64,000 nt of DNA, from contig NZ_FOKE01000009.1 in the NCBI RefSeq assembly GCF_900112065.1, positions 40,672 through 104,671 of the forward strand, in the 5' to 3' direction. This stretch comes from Cohnella sp. OV330 (GTDB lineage Bacteria > Bacillota > Bacilli > Paenibacillales > Paenibacillaceae). Position 1 is the stretch's first letter; each line of letters starts with the position of its first letter. The notes under the pieces are model-generated. The model made no database searches and had not been told where the DNA came from. It worked only from the letters and a program-made list of their open reading frames with translations. This document shows, in pieces, positions 17,624 through 26,913 of this stretch. The position numbers and the translations under genes are program-made.

Positions 17624-18637
17624 ATGACAGCGAACGCGCAAGCTTATGAAGGTCAGTACCAGGGTTTGAAGGCAGTATGGCTGAAAGCGGGTCCGTACGA
17701 GGCGGCGGTGCTGCCGGAGATCGGCGCGAACCTGATCGCGTTCCGGGACACGGAGCGGGGATACGCCTTCTTGCGGGAGCCGGCCACGGATGAACTGCAG
17801 GGGTTCACGGAACGCCCGATGGTGCACGGCATTCCGGTGCTTTTCCCGCCGAACCGCTTCGAGGACGGCAAGTTCCCTTGGGAAGGCCGCGTGCTCGAGC
17901 TGCCCGTCAACGAGACCGATCGCAACAACCATCTGCACGGCTTCCTGTATAACATTCCCTGGCAGGTCGACGGCTTCAGCGCCGATGCGCTCGGCGCCCG
18001 TGCGGTATTCAGCGTGAAGGTGGCAAAAGGAGACGGGGTGTACGCGCGGTTTCCGTTCGCGTTTACCGTCCGGCTTGAGTATACGCTTGGCAGCGACGGC
18101 CTCCATCAGCGCGTCAGCGTGCGCAATGACGGCGAAGGCGCGATGCCTTGCCTGCTGGCCTTCCATACGGCCGTTAATGCGCCGTTCGTGCCGGGCAGCG
18201 CGCCGGACGATTATACGTTCAAGCTGACGGTCGGCGAACGCTGGGAAATGGGCGCGGACGGCCGGATGCTGCCAACCAAGCGCAGGCTGCCGCTCACGGA
18301 AGCCGAGGCGCGCATGCGCGACGGGACGCAGTCGCCGTTTTTCGAGTCGCTGGACAACCACTATACCGCAGTGCCGCAGAACGGCCGCAACCGCATGGAG
18401 CTGACCGATACGCGCACGGGCGTCAAGCTCGTCTATGACGTCGGCACTGGCTACAAGCAGTGGATGATCTGGAACGAAGGCGCCAAGGGCGGCTACTTCT
18501 GCCCGGAGCCGCAGGTCAACCTCGTGAATGCGCCGAACATCGAGCTGACGGCGGAGGAGAAGGAGCAGGCGGGACTGTTCGCCCTGTCGCCCGGCGAGAT
18601 CTGGGAAGAGACGAGCCGGCTGTATACGATCGGCTGA
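17624..18637 (+). CDS. Aldose 1-epimerase (mutarotase) family protein
   Basis: 337 residues. Galactose-mutarotase-like beta-sandwich: NNHLHGF (around 104-110) and FHTAVN (around 185) supply the two histidines of the active site, and CPEPQVNLVNAPN near 291 the acidic region. Members interconvert alpha and beta anomers of hexoses or act on hexose-6-phosphates. GGAGG lies 8 bases before the ATG. Upstream (17388-17623) I see no gene, only a TATGAT-like box near 17568 and the small palindrome TGTACGTACA at 17586-17595. Nothing nearby indicates which sugar is used. Confidence 0.87.
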   Translation: MTANAQAYEGQYQGLKAVWLKAGPYEAAVLPEIGANLIAFRDTERGYAFLREPATDELQGFTERPMVHGIPVLFPPNRFEDGKFPWEGRVLELPVNETDRNNHLHGFLYNIPWQVDGFSADALGARAVFSVKVAKGDGVYARFPFAFTVRLEYTLGSDGLHQRVSVRNDGEGAMPCLLAFHTAVNAPFVPGSAPDDYTFKLTVGERWEMGADGRMLPTKRRLPLTEAEARMRDGTQSPFFESLDNHYTAVPQNGRNRMELTDTRTGVKLVYDVGTGYKQWMIWNEGAKGGYFCPEPQVNLVNAPNIELTAEEKEQAGLFALSPGEIWEETSRLYTIG

Positions 18638-18689
18638 GGAGACAAGGCGCTGCGTTGAGAAACGTGCGCGTGGCACGCGTTCGGGCGGC

Positions 18690-19062
18690 TACCGTAGCCG
18701 CGGAATTTGCGCTTGCGGAGCAGTAAGGTGCGGTAGAACTGCTGTAGGCGCAGAATTTGCATGTGCAGAGCAGCAATTCGCGGCGGAACTGCTGTTGGCG
18801 CAGAATTTGCGCTTGCGGAGCTGCAAAGTGCATTTGGAGAGGCTGTAGGCGCAGAATCTGCGTCTGCAGCCTTCTTCAGCTTATGGCGGCCGCTGTAAGC
18901 GCGGATTGTGCGGTTGCTGAATGACGCAGCGAGCGAAGAGAGCCAGCAGCCGCGAAAAGCGCGGCTGCAGCGACGCGCAGCTTATGCAGCCGCGGAAACC
19001 GCGCTTGCAGCGTATCTTATCTTGCAGAAGTTGGCTGTAGGCGCGGTTTCCGCGGCTCTAGC
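18690..19062. repeat. Array of about eight 50-bp hairpin units between convergent genes
   Basis: The motif CAGAATTTGC or a close form recurs at 18701, 18751, 18801, 18852 and 18902, a 50-51 bp period, then in weaker copies to about 19060. The better copies form short dyads such as GCGCA / TGCGC around GAATT, with a second short dyad GAACTGCTG between them. The array fills the whole gap between the epimerase gene (plus) and the XRE regulator (minus). No other feature is visible in this gap. Confidence 0.82.
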
Positions 19063-19090
19063 GCGGGGCGGATGAATAGGGCGATCGCCG

Positions 19091-19933
19091 CTAGGCATCC
19101 AGCAGCTTTCGCAGCTTCTCCTCGGTGCGCGAGTCGGCGGCGGGCGTGTAGACACTCAAGCGAAGATCGGCGCTGCCGTGCGCCTGAAGCGAGGTGAGAT
19201 GGAAGAGCATCTTGCCCGCTTTGGCGTGCCTGAATTCGAGGGCGACCTCGGGCGCGCTGCTCACGCGGCCGTCGTTCCAGAGGCGCTCGAAGTCGGGATG
19301 GGCGCCTTTCATTTCCGCCAGGAACGCCTCGTACCACGCGTCCTCCACGTACTGCCCGTAGTACGCCCGGAAGATCGCGAGGAAGCCGCTCGCGAACGAC
19401 TCCCAATTGACGGCCAGCCTTCTGAACTCCTTGCGCGTGAACACGAGCCGGATCATATTGCGATCCTCGGGCGCGATCCGGCCGAAGTCGGCGAAGACGC
19501 GGGCGGCCGCTTCGTTCCAGCCGACGATCTGGCATCGCCTGTCCGACACGATCGTCGGGCACTGCCGCAGCTCGTCCACGACGCGCGACAGCGAGGGCGT
19601 CATGACCGGCGGGGCTTCCCGCTCGTAGTCGACAGCGCCCGACGCGCCGCCGCTCTCGGCCAGCGAATAGAAGTATTTGCGCTCGTCGGCCGTCAGCCGC
19701 AGCGCCTCGGCCACGCACTCCAGCACGGCGTGCGAAGCTTGGATGTCGCGTCCCTGCTCCAACCAGGTATACCACGTGCTGCTCACGCCCGCCAGCTGCG
19801 CCACCTCTTCCCGACGCAGTCCCGGCGTCCGCCGTCTGCCGATGTCCGGCAGCCCCACTTCCCCCGGGGAGAGCTTCGCCCGCCGCGCCTTCAAAAACGC
19901 GGACAGCGCCTGCAATCGTGTTTGCTTGTTCAT
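19091..19933 (-). CDS. XRE-family regulator with MmyB-type ligand domain
   Basis: 280 residues. An N-terminal helix-turn-helix (about 10-80) includes TPGLRREEVAQLAGVSSTWYTWLEQGRD, broken here only for naming: LRREEVAQLAGVS is the core. The C-terminal domain (about 105-270) has the PAS-like MmyB/MLTR pattern, with VVGWN-type strand IVGWNEAAA and the RNMIRLVFT helix, thought to bind a fatty acid-like ligand. Start at 19933 is supported by GGAAGG upstream; the ATG 21 bases earlier has none. It is divergent from a fabF paralogue with about 130 bp between starts, so it may control that lipid-synthesis gene; this is inference. Confidence 0.85.
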   Translation of the reverse strand: MNKQTRLQALSAFLKARRAKLSPGEVGLPDIGRRRTPGLRREEVAQLAGVSSTWYTWLEQGRDIQASHAVLECVAEALRLTADERKYFYSLAESGGASGAVDYEREAPPVMTPSLSRVVDELRQCPTIVSDRRCQIVGWNEAAARVFADFGRIAPEDRNMIRLVFTRKEFRRLAVNWESFASGFLAIFRAYYGQYVEDAWYEAFLAEMKGAHPDFERLWNDGRVSSAPEVALEFRHAKAGKMLFHLTSLQAHGSADLRLSVYTPAADSRTEEKLRKLLDA

Positions 19934-20010
19934 GCTCCCCGTCCTTCCCTGCATAGCCTGTTATTCAGGTGTTCTTTATACCAGTATAACCTATAACTTG
20001 TACTAGGATA

Positions 20011-20038
20011 TTGGCATGTGAAATGATAGGACTATAGC
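20011..20038 (+). promoter_or_regulatory. Possible fabF promoter
   Basis: TTGGCA (20011-20016), 16-base spacer, TATAGC (20033-20038), about 28 bases before the start codon. The shared divergent region also holds repeated TATAAC-type sequence at 19984-19998 that could serve the regulator gene. Confidence 0.45.
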
Positions 20039-20065
20039 AAGGTACACAGGATGGAGGAGATCGGC

Positions 20066-21310
20066 ATGGCAAGAGCGGTCATCACAGGTATGGGCGTCGT
20101 GTCGCCGCTGGGCACGGACGTGGCTTCGTTTTGGGAAGGGCTCGTCGAGGGACGCTCCGGCGTTCGGACGATCGAACATATGGATGTGTCGGGGTACAAG
20201 ACGCGGATCGCGGGACTGGTGCAGGACTTCGATGCGGAGGCGATGTTCGGTCGCAAGGAAGCGAGGCGCATGGACCGCTTCACCCAGTTCGCGATCGCGG
20301 CGGCGGATCAGGCGATCGCCCAATCGGGACTGGATATGGAAAAAACGGACCGCGAGCGGGTCGCGGTATACGTCGGCTCGGGTACCGGCGGCTTGAGGAC
20401 GCTGAGCGACAACGAGTCGCTGCTGCGCGAGCGCGGTCCCGAGCGGGTCAGCCCGCTGCTCGTGCCGATGATGATCGCTAACATGGCCGCGGCGCAGATC
20501 AGCATCCGCTACGGCACGTACGGGCCGACGATGTCGCCGGTGACGGCCTGCTCGATCGGCAACACGGCGATCGGCGAGGCGTTCCGGCTCATCCGCGACG
20601 GCGAGGCCGACGTCGTCATCGCCGGGGGCGCCGAAGCGGCCGTGACGGAGCTGTCGCTCGCGAGCTTCGGCAACGCGACGGCGCTGTCCCGCCGCAACGA
20701 CGAGCCCGGGCGGGCGAGCCGCCCGTTCGACGCGGACCGCGACGGGTTCGTGCTCGGCGAGGGCGCGGGCATCGTCGTGCTCGAGTCGCTCGAGCACGCG
20801 CTGGCGCGCGGCGCGCAACCGCTCGCCGAGGTGATCGGCTACGGCGCGAGCTCCGACGCCTATCACCAGGTCGCCACCCATCCCGAGGGACGGGGGGCGG
20901 TGCTGGCAATGCGCGCGGCGCTCCGCAGCGCGGGCATCTCGCCGGCGGACGTGGACGTCGTCAGCGCGCATGCCACGAGCACGGAGCTCGGCGACGCGAC
21001 GGAGACGCTCGCGATCAAGCAGGTATTCGGCGAACGCGCGGGGGAAGTGCCCGTGACGGCCAACAAGTCGATGACCGGGCACATGCTGGGCGCCTCCGGC
21101 GGCGCGCAGGCGATCGCGCTCGTCCAGACGCTGCGCGAGGGGATCATCCCGCCGACGATCAATCTCGAACGGGCGGATCCCGCCTGCGACCTGGACTACG
21201 TGCCGAACGAGGCGCGCCGGGGCCAGAACCTGAAGGTGGGCCTGTCGAACTCCTTCGGCTTCGGCGGTCACAACGCGGTCATCGTGCTGCGCAGGTTCGA
21301 CGAGGCGTGA
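20066..21310 (+). CDS. fabF: Beta-ketoacyl-ACP synthase II (FabF) paralogue
   Basis: 414 residues from the ATG at 20066, selected because GGAGGAGA lies six bases upstream. Thiolase fold with the complete Cys-His-His set: Cys162 in TACSIGN, His302 in SAHATSTELGD, Lys334 and His339 in NKSMTGH. It condenses malonyl-ACP with acyl-ACP in the cytoplasm. No acpP, fabH or fabD lies nearby, unlike the usual fab cluster, so this is probably a second, separately regulated copy. AHATST replaces the more common AHGTST. The divergent MmyB-domain regulator is a candidate controller. Confidence 0.92.
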   Translation: MARAVITGMGVVSPLGTDVASFWEGLVEGRSGVRTIEHMDVSGYKTRIAGLVQDFDAEAMFGRKEARRMDRFTQFAIAAADQAIAQSGLDMEKTDRERVAVYVGSGTGGLRTLSDNESLLRERGPERVSPLLVPMMIANMAAAQISIRYGTYGPTMSPVTACSIGNTAIGEAFRLIRDGEADVVIAGGAEAAVTELSLASFGNATALSRRNDEPGRASRPFDADRDGFVLGEGAGIVVLESLEHALARGAQPLAEVIGYGASSDAYHQVATHPEGRGAVLAMRAALRSAGISPADVDVVSAHATSTELGDATETLAIKQVFGERAGEVPVTANKSMTGHMLGASGGAQAIALVQTLREGIIPPTINLERADPACDLDYVPNEARRGQNLKVGLSNSFGFGGHNAVIVLRRFDEA

Positions 21311-21362
21311 GGCTTGCGCCGCGAATGTGGCACGAGGCTGCCTGACGGTGGCCGGTGGCCGG

Positions 21363-21410
21363 CAGCCTGCATCACAGCCTGCATCACAGCCTGCACCACA
21401 ATCTGCACCC
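21363..21410. repeat. Four tandem 12-bp repeats
   Basis: CAGCCTGCATCA twice, then CAGCCTGCACCA and CAATCTGCACCC, in the 176-bp gap between fabF and purT. No function seen. Confidence 0.75.
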
Positions 21411-21428
21411 TGCGCTGCAGCCAGTGCG

Positions 21429-21458
21429 TTCAACCCGCCCTTCATTTTGTTGTATAAT
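21429..21458 (+). promoter_or_regulatory. purT: Probable purT promoter
   Basis: TTCAAC (21429-21434), 18-base spacer, perfect TATAAT (21453-21458), 29 bp before the start codon. Confidence 0.6.
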
Positions 21459-21486
21459 GGGCACATCTGAGGGTGCGAGGAGCTGG

Positions 21487-22656
21487 ATGAAGAAGATGTT
21501 CCATACGAAAAAGGTGCTGCTGCTCGGTTCGGGCGAGCTGGGCAAAGAGGTCATACTGGAGGCGCAGCGCCTCGGCGCCGAGACGGTCGCCGTCGATCGG
21601 TACGAGGGCGCGCCCGCCATGCACGTGGCCGACCGCAGCTATGTCATCGACATGCTGGACAGGCAGGCGCTGCGCGAGTTGATCCTGCGCGAGCGGCCCG
21701 ATCTGATCGTGCCGGAGATCGAAGCGATCGCGACGGCCGAGCTCGTGAAGCTGGAGGAGGAAGGCTTCACGGTCATCCCGACCGCGCGAGCCGCCCAACT
21801 GACGATGGACCGCGAGGGCATCCGCCGGCTGGCCGCGGAGACGCTGGGCCTGCCGACGGCGAAGTACCGCTTCGCGGATACCTACGACGAATTCGCCGAA
21901 GCCGCGCGCGCGATGGGCTTCCCCTGCGTGGTCAAGCCGCTCATGAGCTCCTCGGGCAAAGGCCAGAGCGTCTGCCGCTCCGAGGCGGAGCTGGCGGAGA
22001 GCTGGCGGATCGCCATGGAGGGCGGCCGGGTTCAGCATGGACGGGTCATCGTAGAGGAATTCATCCGGTTCGAATCGGAGATCACGCTGCTGACCGTCCG
22101 CACCGCCCAAGGGACGCAGTTCTGCCCGCCGATCGGCCACGTCCAACAGGGCGGCGACTATATCGAGTCTTGGCAGCCGCATGAGATGACCGCAGCGCAG
22201 CTCGAAGACTCGCGGCGCATCGCGCTCGCGATCACGGACGCGCTCGGCGGCGTCGGCCTGTTCGGCGTCGAGCTGTTCCTGGCCGAGGACAAAGTCTACT
22301 TCAGCGAAGTGTCCCCGCGTCCGCACGACACGGGACTCGTCACGCTTGTCAGCCAGAATCTGTCGGAGTTCGCGCTGCACGTGCGGGCGATCCTCGGCCT
22401 GCCGATCCCCGAGATCAAGCTGGCGTCGCCTGGCGCAAGCCGGCCGCTCAAGGCGCTGGAGGCATGGGACGGATATCGTCTCACGGGCGCCGCAGAGGCG
22501 CTCGCCGTGCCGGACACGCAGCTGCGCGTCTTCGGCAAGCCCGTGACCAAGCCCGGCCGCCGCATGGCCGTGGCGCTGGCCGCCGCGGACACCGTGCTCG
22601 AGGCGCGTTCGCGGGCGACCGAGGCGCTCGGCAAACTCGGGCTCGAGAGCGTCTAA
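21487..22656 (+). CDS. purT: Formate-dependent phosphoribosylglycinamide formyltransferase
   Basis: 389 residues. ATP-grasp enzyme that makes formyl-GAR from GAR, formate and ATP, the folate-independent third step of purine synthesis. N-terminal nucleotide-binding GSGELGKEV (about 13-21), central ATP-grasp with [11 protein letters not shown] loop and [13 protein letters not shown], and the C-terminal [15 protein letters not shown] motif that carries metal-binding residues and is typical of PurT and PurK; the GELGKE start separates it from PurK. GAGGAG lies five bases before the ATG; the longer in-frame extension has no ribosome-binding site. It stands alone, away from a pur operon. Confidence 0.95.
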   Translation: MKKMFHTKKVLLLGSGELGKEVILEAQRLGAETVAVDRYEGAPAMHVADRSYVIDMLDRQALRELILRERPDLIVPEIEAIATAELVKLEEEGFTVIPTARAAQLTMDREGIRRLAAETLGLPTAKYRFADTYDEFAEAARAMGFPCVVKPLMSSSGKGQSVCRSEAELAESWRIAMEGGRVQHGRVIVEEFIRFESEITLLTVRTAQGTQFCPPIGHVQQGGDYIESWQPHEMTAAQLEDSRRIALAITDALGGVGLFGVELFLAEDKVYFSEVSPRPHDTGLVTLVSQNLSEFALHVRAILGLPIPEIKLASPGASRPLKALEAWDGYRLTGAAEALAVPDTQLRVFGKPVTKPGRRMAVALAAADTVLEARSRATEALGKLGLESV

Positions 22657-22693
22657 CCCGCTTTAACCATTCCGACCGCCCGAGCCGCCCGAC

Positions 22694-22738
22694 AAAGCCC
22701 CTGCCAAGCCGCAAGTCAGCGGCCGGCAGGGGCTTTTT
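22694..22738. terminator. Bidirectional terminator between purT and the ger operon
   Basis: Perfect 12-bp arms AAAGCCCCTGCC (22694-22705) and complement (22725-22736) with a smaller hairpin in the loop, T run on the plus strand and A run on the other side, serving both convergent genes. Confidence 0.9.
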
Positions 22739-23895
22739 CACCCGTCAGCGTCCCTGCTCGGCCGTCCGTCCTCGCGCCGCCCTCCGCCAGTCCCGCTCCC
22801 CGCCGTTCGTCCCGCGCGGAGCATCCCTCTGAGCTTGGCGACCGTCCAATAGATCGCTGGCGTCAGAAAGACGAGCCAGGTGAAGATCACGAACGACGGC
22901 ACCATCGTCAACTCCCGGAATTCCGCCGGGAAGCGGGAAAACTGGTAGGCGCAAGCGAATACGAAAGCCGTCAAGGCGAACGTCAGCGGCCGATGGGACT
23001 GGATGCCCGCGTACCGCATGGCGATACGGCTCGCCATGAACAGCAGGACGGCCGTCTTGATGAGGAGAGTCGCGGACCAGATGCCGATCAGGAGCGGATC
23101 GAGATTTTCCAAGACCTCGCCGAAGGAGATGAAGCGGACGGCCTCGAGCAAGGGATAGGACATGTTCCCTGCGAGTTCAGGACCGAACAGCAGTAGGCTG
23201 GATAGCCAGTAGGCGACCAAGACGACGACGATGAGCGTCTGCATGGAAGCGAGCTTGCGAAGGGGATTGGGCGCGGATTCGAAGAAGGGCGCCAGCAGGA
23301 ACAGCAGGGACAAATCGTTCAGCCAGCCGACCGCAAAAAACGTTGAAGCTGCCAGCTTGGATGCCGACCAATGCGTAATAAGCGCGATCGTCATGTTGTA
23401 TTTCATTTTAAACAGAAGCACGAACAGGACGGGTAACATCGTCGCGAATACGGAAAGGAAAAAGCCGTCGCTGAGCAGCGCGATCGAGCGGATGCCGGAG
23501 CGGGCGGCAAGCGCGGCGCACAGCAGGAAGCAGCCTAGCATCATCGGCGTGGGCGTCCCCTCCAGATAGACCGAGATGAACAGGTCGGAATAGGCGGACG
23601 CGCAGATCGAAGCGACCATCAGGCAATACAGGAGCACGATCGCGGAAAAGAAGAGGTGAGGCAAGCGGCCGACGATGCCGCCGCCGTATTCGGCCCACTC
23701 CCGTCCCTTGAAGGCGTAGGCGATGCGGATGGAGAAGAAGGCGAAGATCATGCTCGCGAGGCCGGCGCAGGGAATGGCGAGCAAGCCCAAGTACCCGCCC
23801 AGCGCATACATGGGGCTTAGCATGAAAACGATCGGCGCAGCGATCAGATGCAGCGCGAATATCCGCCATAGATGAACGAATTTAAGAGGTTTCAT
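22738..23895 (-). CDS. gerB: Spore germination receptor B subunit (GerAB-type permease)
   Basis: 385 residues with ten hydrophobic helices and a basic, glycine-rich cytoplasmic tail, the amino-acid-permease-like fold of GerAB proteins in the spore inner membrane. In the family this subunit binds the germinant. Start at 23895: GGGAG lies about ten bases upstream, and the longer in-frame extension runs into the preceding small gene. Last gene of the A-C-D-B operon, 28 bp after the D-type gene. The specific germinant cannot be told from sequence. Confidence 0.88.
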   Translation of the reverse strand: MKPLKFVHLWRIFALHLIAAPIVFMLSPMYALGGYLGLLAIPCAGLASMIFAFFSIRIAYAFKGREWAEYGGGIVGRLPHLFFSAIVLLYCLMVASICASAYSDLFISVYLEGTPTPMMLGCFLLCAALAARSGIRSIALLSDGFFLSVFATMLPVLFVLLFKMKYNMTIALITHWSASKLAASTFFAVGWLNDLSLLFLLAPFFESAPNPLRKLASMQTLIVVVLVAYWLSSLLLFGPELAGNMSYPLLEAVRFISFGEVLENLDPLLIGIWSATLLIKTAVLLFMASRIAMRYAGIQSHRPLTFALTAFVFACAYQFSRFPAEFRELTMVPSFVIFTWLVFLTPAIYWTVAKLRGMLRAGRTAGSGTGGGRREDGRPSRDADG

Positions 23896-23923
23896 GCTTC
23901 GTTCAACTCCCAACTCCTCAGCT

Positions 23924-24133
23924 TTACCGCAAGATAGCGTCGGCCCACCCGAACAGTCCCCGAATGATCCAGACCGGCAGCGGGAGCCAATCGGCGAATA
24001 CCGCGGTTCCCGCATAGCCGATACTCAGCAGCCATGCGGCCATCGTCGTAAAGCGAGCCCGTCTGCTCCCCGAGCGAAGCCGGTACAGCTCGAAGACTGC
24101 GACCCCTGCCATGATCAGCCATGCCGCCTTCAT
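23924..24133 (-). CDS. Small two-helix protein of the ger operon (D-type subunit)
   Basis: 69 residues, two predicted membrane helices (about 3-15 and 30-62) joined by a basic stretch RLRSGSRRARF. The start ATG overlaps the gerC stop (ATGA, 24130-24133), so it is translated together with the receptor. Small two-helix D proteins of about this size occur in some Bacillus ger operons, where they modulate receptor activity; the assignment rests on size, topology and position, not on sequence identity. A competing frame (23892-24122) overlaps it but gives no membrane protein. Confidence 0.72.
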   Translation of the reverse strand: MKAAWLIMAGVAVFELYRLRSGSRRARFTTMAAWLLSIGYAGTAVFADWLPLPVWIIRGLFGWADAILR

Positions 24134-25320
24134 TTGGATATTGCCTTCTGGATTGTCCATAGCGGCTTGTGTTCCGAGTCCAAATGGGTCACGCGTATGC
24201 GGGTCTCCACCTTAAACCGAACTTCCTCGGCGTATACTTGCGTCCATTTATCCTTCACGCGCGTCCACAAGCGGGGATGGCGCCACTCCAGGCGCCGGCC
24301 AAGCTCCAGAATATCCGCGCCTGCCGCTTGAGACTTTTCCAGCGCGCTTTGCAGATCGGAGGAGATTGCCTCGTTCATTTGCCGCTCCAGCTTGTGGAGC
24401 GTGCCGGAAGAGGAGACGTCCTCGCCGCTTAGCGCGGATTCAAGCGAGGCCTCCGCGCTGAGCCGGACCCGGCACACGATATCGCCTGCCGGAGAGACGA
24501 TAGGGTAAATTTTGGATTTTAGATGGTTCAGCCTATAGTCGAATTTCCCTTTGCCCGACAGCACGTCATACATCGGTTCGGAGAGATTGCCCTCCGCCCA
24601 GCTGGCCGCTTTGGCTTCCTCGATATTGAGCCTGCCCTTCATGCGCATGTCCTGGATCATCGCGGTGCCCGCGATGCCGGTCCAGGGGCTGACCTTGTTG
24701 CCTTCGCTGATCAGCGGTTTATGTCCGGTCCGCAGCAGCGGAACGGACGTGCCGACGCCGGCCGCGCTGGCGACGGCCAAGTCTTTGATCGTCGCTTGCC
24801 CGACGAACTTGCGGCTGCCGAACTTGCGCAGCACTTCGCCCGGGGCTCTCTCGTAGACGGGCGTCAGCTCCACGACTTCCTTGGCGAGCCCATCGGACAC
24901 GAACACGAACGTCCGTAGCGGGAAGAAAGGGTTGCGCGCGGTCCATTCCAGCACTTCCTTAAGGCCCCTTTGCGCGGCGAAGTCCGCGCTGACGACGACG
25001 GCGCGTGTCTGCCCCCAGGTGAGCTTGCGCGTCAGGTCGTTCTGGATCTTGTCAAGCGCCTCCGGAATCGTGGATCCGGACGCGGTGTTGGAAGTGTAGG
25101 ACTTGCCCTGCTGGGGAGCCGAGTCGGCATTGCCGATCGCTCCCATCCGGTTAGGCAGCGGCGAACCGACCGTCAGCATGACCTCGCCGGGATTTTCGCC
25201 CAGGTCGATGTATGCGCTCGTGATGAAACTGCGGTCATTCAGCTCTAACTTCGACCAGCAGCCGGAGAGCGGCAGGACGAGCGACGCGGCGACGAGCGTC
25301 GTTCGAGAAAATCTATTCAT
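24130..25320 (-). CDS. gerC: Spore germination receptor C subunit lipoprotein (GerC)
   Basis: 396 residues. Signal peptide with lipobox LSGC (Cys21), then the three-domain GerC fold: CWSKLELNDRSF at the mature N terminus is the typical xxELNDR motif, and ETRIRVTH near the end marks the third domain. GerC subunits lie on the outer face of the spore inner membrane and are needed for receptor assembly. It overlaps gerA by 8 bp and the D-type gene by 4 bp. Confidence 0.93.
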   Translation of the reverse strand: MNRFSRTTLVAASLVLPLSGCWSKLELNDRSFITSAYIDLGENPGEVMLTVGSPLPNRMGAIGNADSAPQQGKSYTSNTASGSTIPEALDKIQNDLTRKLTWGQTRAVVVSADFAAQRGLKEVLEWTARNPFFPLRTFVFVSDGLAKEVVELTPVYERAPGEVLRKFGSRKFVGQATIKDLAVASAAGVGTSVPLLRTGHKPLISEGNKVSPWTGIAGTAMIQDMRMKGRLNIEEAKAASWAEGNLSEPMYDVLSGKGKFDYRLNHLKSKIYPIVSPAGDIVCRVRLSAEASLESALSGEDVSSSGTLHKLERQMNEAISSDLQSALEKSQAAGADILELGRRLEWRHPRLWTRVKDKWTQVYAEEVRFKVETRIRVTHLDSEHKPLWTIQKAISK

Positions 25321-26875
25321 GGCCGGGCAGCCTTTCCGCGGGATCCAACTTGCGGTAAGCTTCTGGGCGCGAGTTCATCCGCGTCCAATTGATGCGGATG
25401 AACGTATCCTTCCAATCCCGCACGGACAGCGGCGCGAGGGGATGCATATATGGCACGCCGAACGAGGAAAGCGATACCAGATGCCAGAAAAGGATGAACA
25501 GCCCGGTCACGAGACCGGCCATGCCGAGCAGTCCGCCCAGGAGCAGCAACGGAAACCGCAGCAGGCGGAACGCGAGGCCCAGCTCGAAGTGCGGAATGAC
25601 GAAGGAAGCGATGCCCGTGATCGACACGACGATGACGGTCGGCGCGGATACGATGCCGGCCTGCACGGTGGCTTGTCCGATGACGATCGCGCCGATGATC
25701 GATACGGTTTGCCCGAGGGGTCTCGGAATACGGATGCCGGCCTCCCGGAGACCTTCGAAGATCAGCTCCATGATGAGCACTTCCGCCAGCGCGGGGAACG
25801 GAATGTTTTCTCTGGCGGCCGTGATCGTCTGCAGCAGGTTGGCGGGAACGATCTCCGGATGGAAGGTCGTGACCGCCACGTACACCGAAGGCACGAGAAA
25901 GGACATGGCGACGAAAAACAGGCGGATCCACCGGATCCAGGTCGATGCCATGAAGTTCTGGTAGTAGTCTTCCGCCGACTGCATGAGCGAGAAAAAGGTG
26001 ACAGGCACGATCAACGATTGCGGCGTGCCGTCCATCATCATGCCGATGCGTCCCTCCATCAGCGCGGCGGCCAGCGTGTCCGGGCGCTCGGAATACTGAA
26101 CCGTAGGAAAGGGGGAGAACGGCATATCTTGCATCCGCTCCGCGATATAGCTGGCGCCGAGCACGCTGCTCACGTCCGTGGCGGCGAGTTTTTTCTTTAC
26201 CTCGCCCAGCACGTCCTCGTTGCAGACGCCTTGGATGTAGACGAGGTAAGTTTCCGTCTTGGTGAACCGTCCGAACGTATACTTCTCGACTTTGAAATCG
26301 GGATGCTTCAGCTTATGGCGAACGAGGGCGAGATTGGTGCGGATGTTCTCCACGAACGCTTCCTGCGGTCCGACGATGACGGTCTCGTGCTGGGATTCCG
26401 TGACGGCGCGGTCGTTGTATTGCGTGACGGGGAACAGGCAAATGCCTTTCCCGCCTGCTTCGATGAGCAGTGCGGCCTGTCCCTCCAAGATCGACGATAC
26501 GGCCTGATCGACGTCCCGTACGCGGGTGGCCGGAATGGAGACGAGCGCGCCTTCAAGCAGACCGTCCAGCAGCTCCTTCGCTTCGAGGGACGGCTGCTCG
26601 CGGAGCGGCCGGATCAAATGCGCGAACAGCGTGGTTTTGTCCACGATCGTCTCGAAGTACACGAGCGTGCAGGCTACCCCGCCTGCGGAGATCGGTTGGC
26701 ATACCAGGTCCTCGGTATGTTGGAATGCTCTCAAGATGGCGGACTGCGGGTCTCCCGAAGCGGGGCGCGAACCGCCCTTCGCGGCGAACCGCGCGCCGAA
26801 GCCGCCCGACGCGGGCCCGGACGGACGTCCCTGGAGCGAATGCCGGAGCCAAGCCCGAATCAGACGTTTGAGCAT
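25313..26875 (-). CDS. gerA: Spore germination receptor A subunit (GerA)
   Basis: 520 residues. A hydrophilic N-terminal region of about 250 residues, which in known GerA proteins holds two domains, precedes five to six helices (about 270-450) with the conserved stretch IPFPALAEVLIMELIFEGLREAG and GIRIPRPLGQ. GerA subunits form the oligomeric ion channel of the germinant receptor. I start at 26875 (MLKRLIRAW) because AGGAGG lies ten bases upstream; a longer frame would begin inside the promoter region. First gene of the operon, with a sigma-G-like promoter. Confidence 0.93.
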   Translation of the reverse strand: MLKRLIRAWLRHSLQGRPSGPASGGFGARFAAKGGSRPASGDPQSAILRAFQHTEDLVCQPISAGGVACTLVYFETIVDKTTLFAHLIRPLREQPSLEAKELLDGLLEGALVSIPATRVRDVDQAVSSILEGQAALLIEAGGKGICLFPVTQYNDRAVTESQHETVIVGPQEAFVENIRTNLALVRHKLKHPDFKVEKYTFGRFTKTETYLVYIQGVCNEDVLGEVKKKLAATDVSSVLGASYIAERMQDMPFSPFPTVQYSERPDTLAAALMEGRIGMMMDGTPQSLIVPVTFFSLMQSAEDYYQNFMASTWIRWIRLFFVAMSFLVPSVYVAVTTFHPEIVPANLLQTITAARENIPFPALAEVLIMELIFEGLREAGIRIPRPLGQTVSIIGAIVIGQATVQAGIVSAPTVIVVSITGIASFVIPHFELGLAFRLLRFPLLLLGGLLGMAGLVTGLFILFWHLVSLSSFGVPYMHPLAPLSVRDWKDTFIRINWTRMNSRPEAYRKLDPAERLPGHE

Positions 26876-26913
26876 GCCGGTGTCGCCTCCTCCTTGTCCG
26901 CGGTCGTTGACAA

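Noticed and set aside
23892-24122. Alternative 76-codon frame in the ger operon
   Set aside because: It is a shadow of the two-helix D-type gene, with no membrane segments and an Arg-rich composition.
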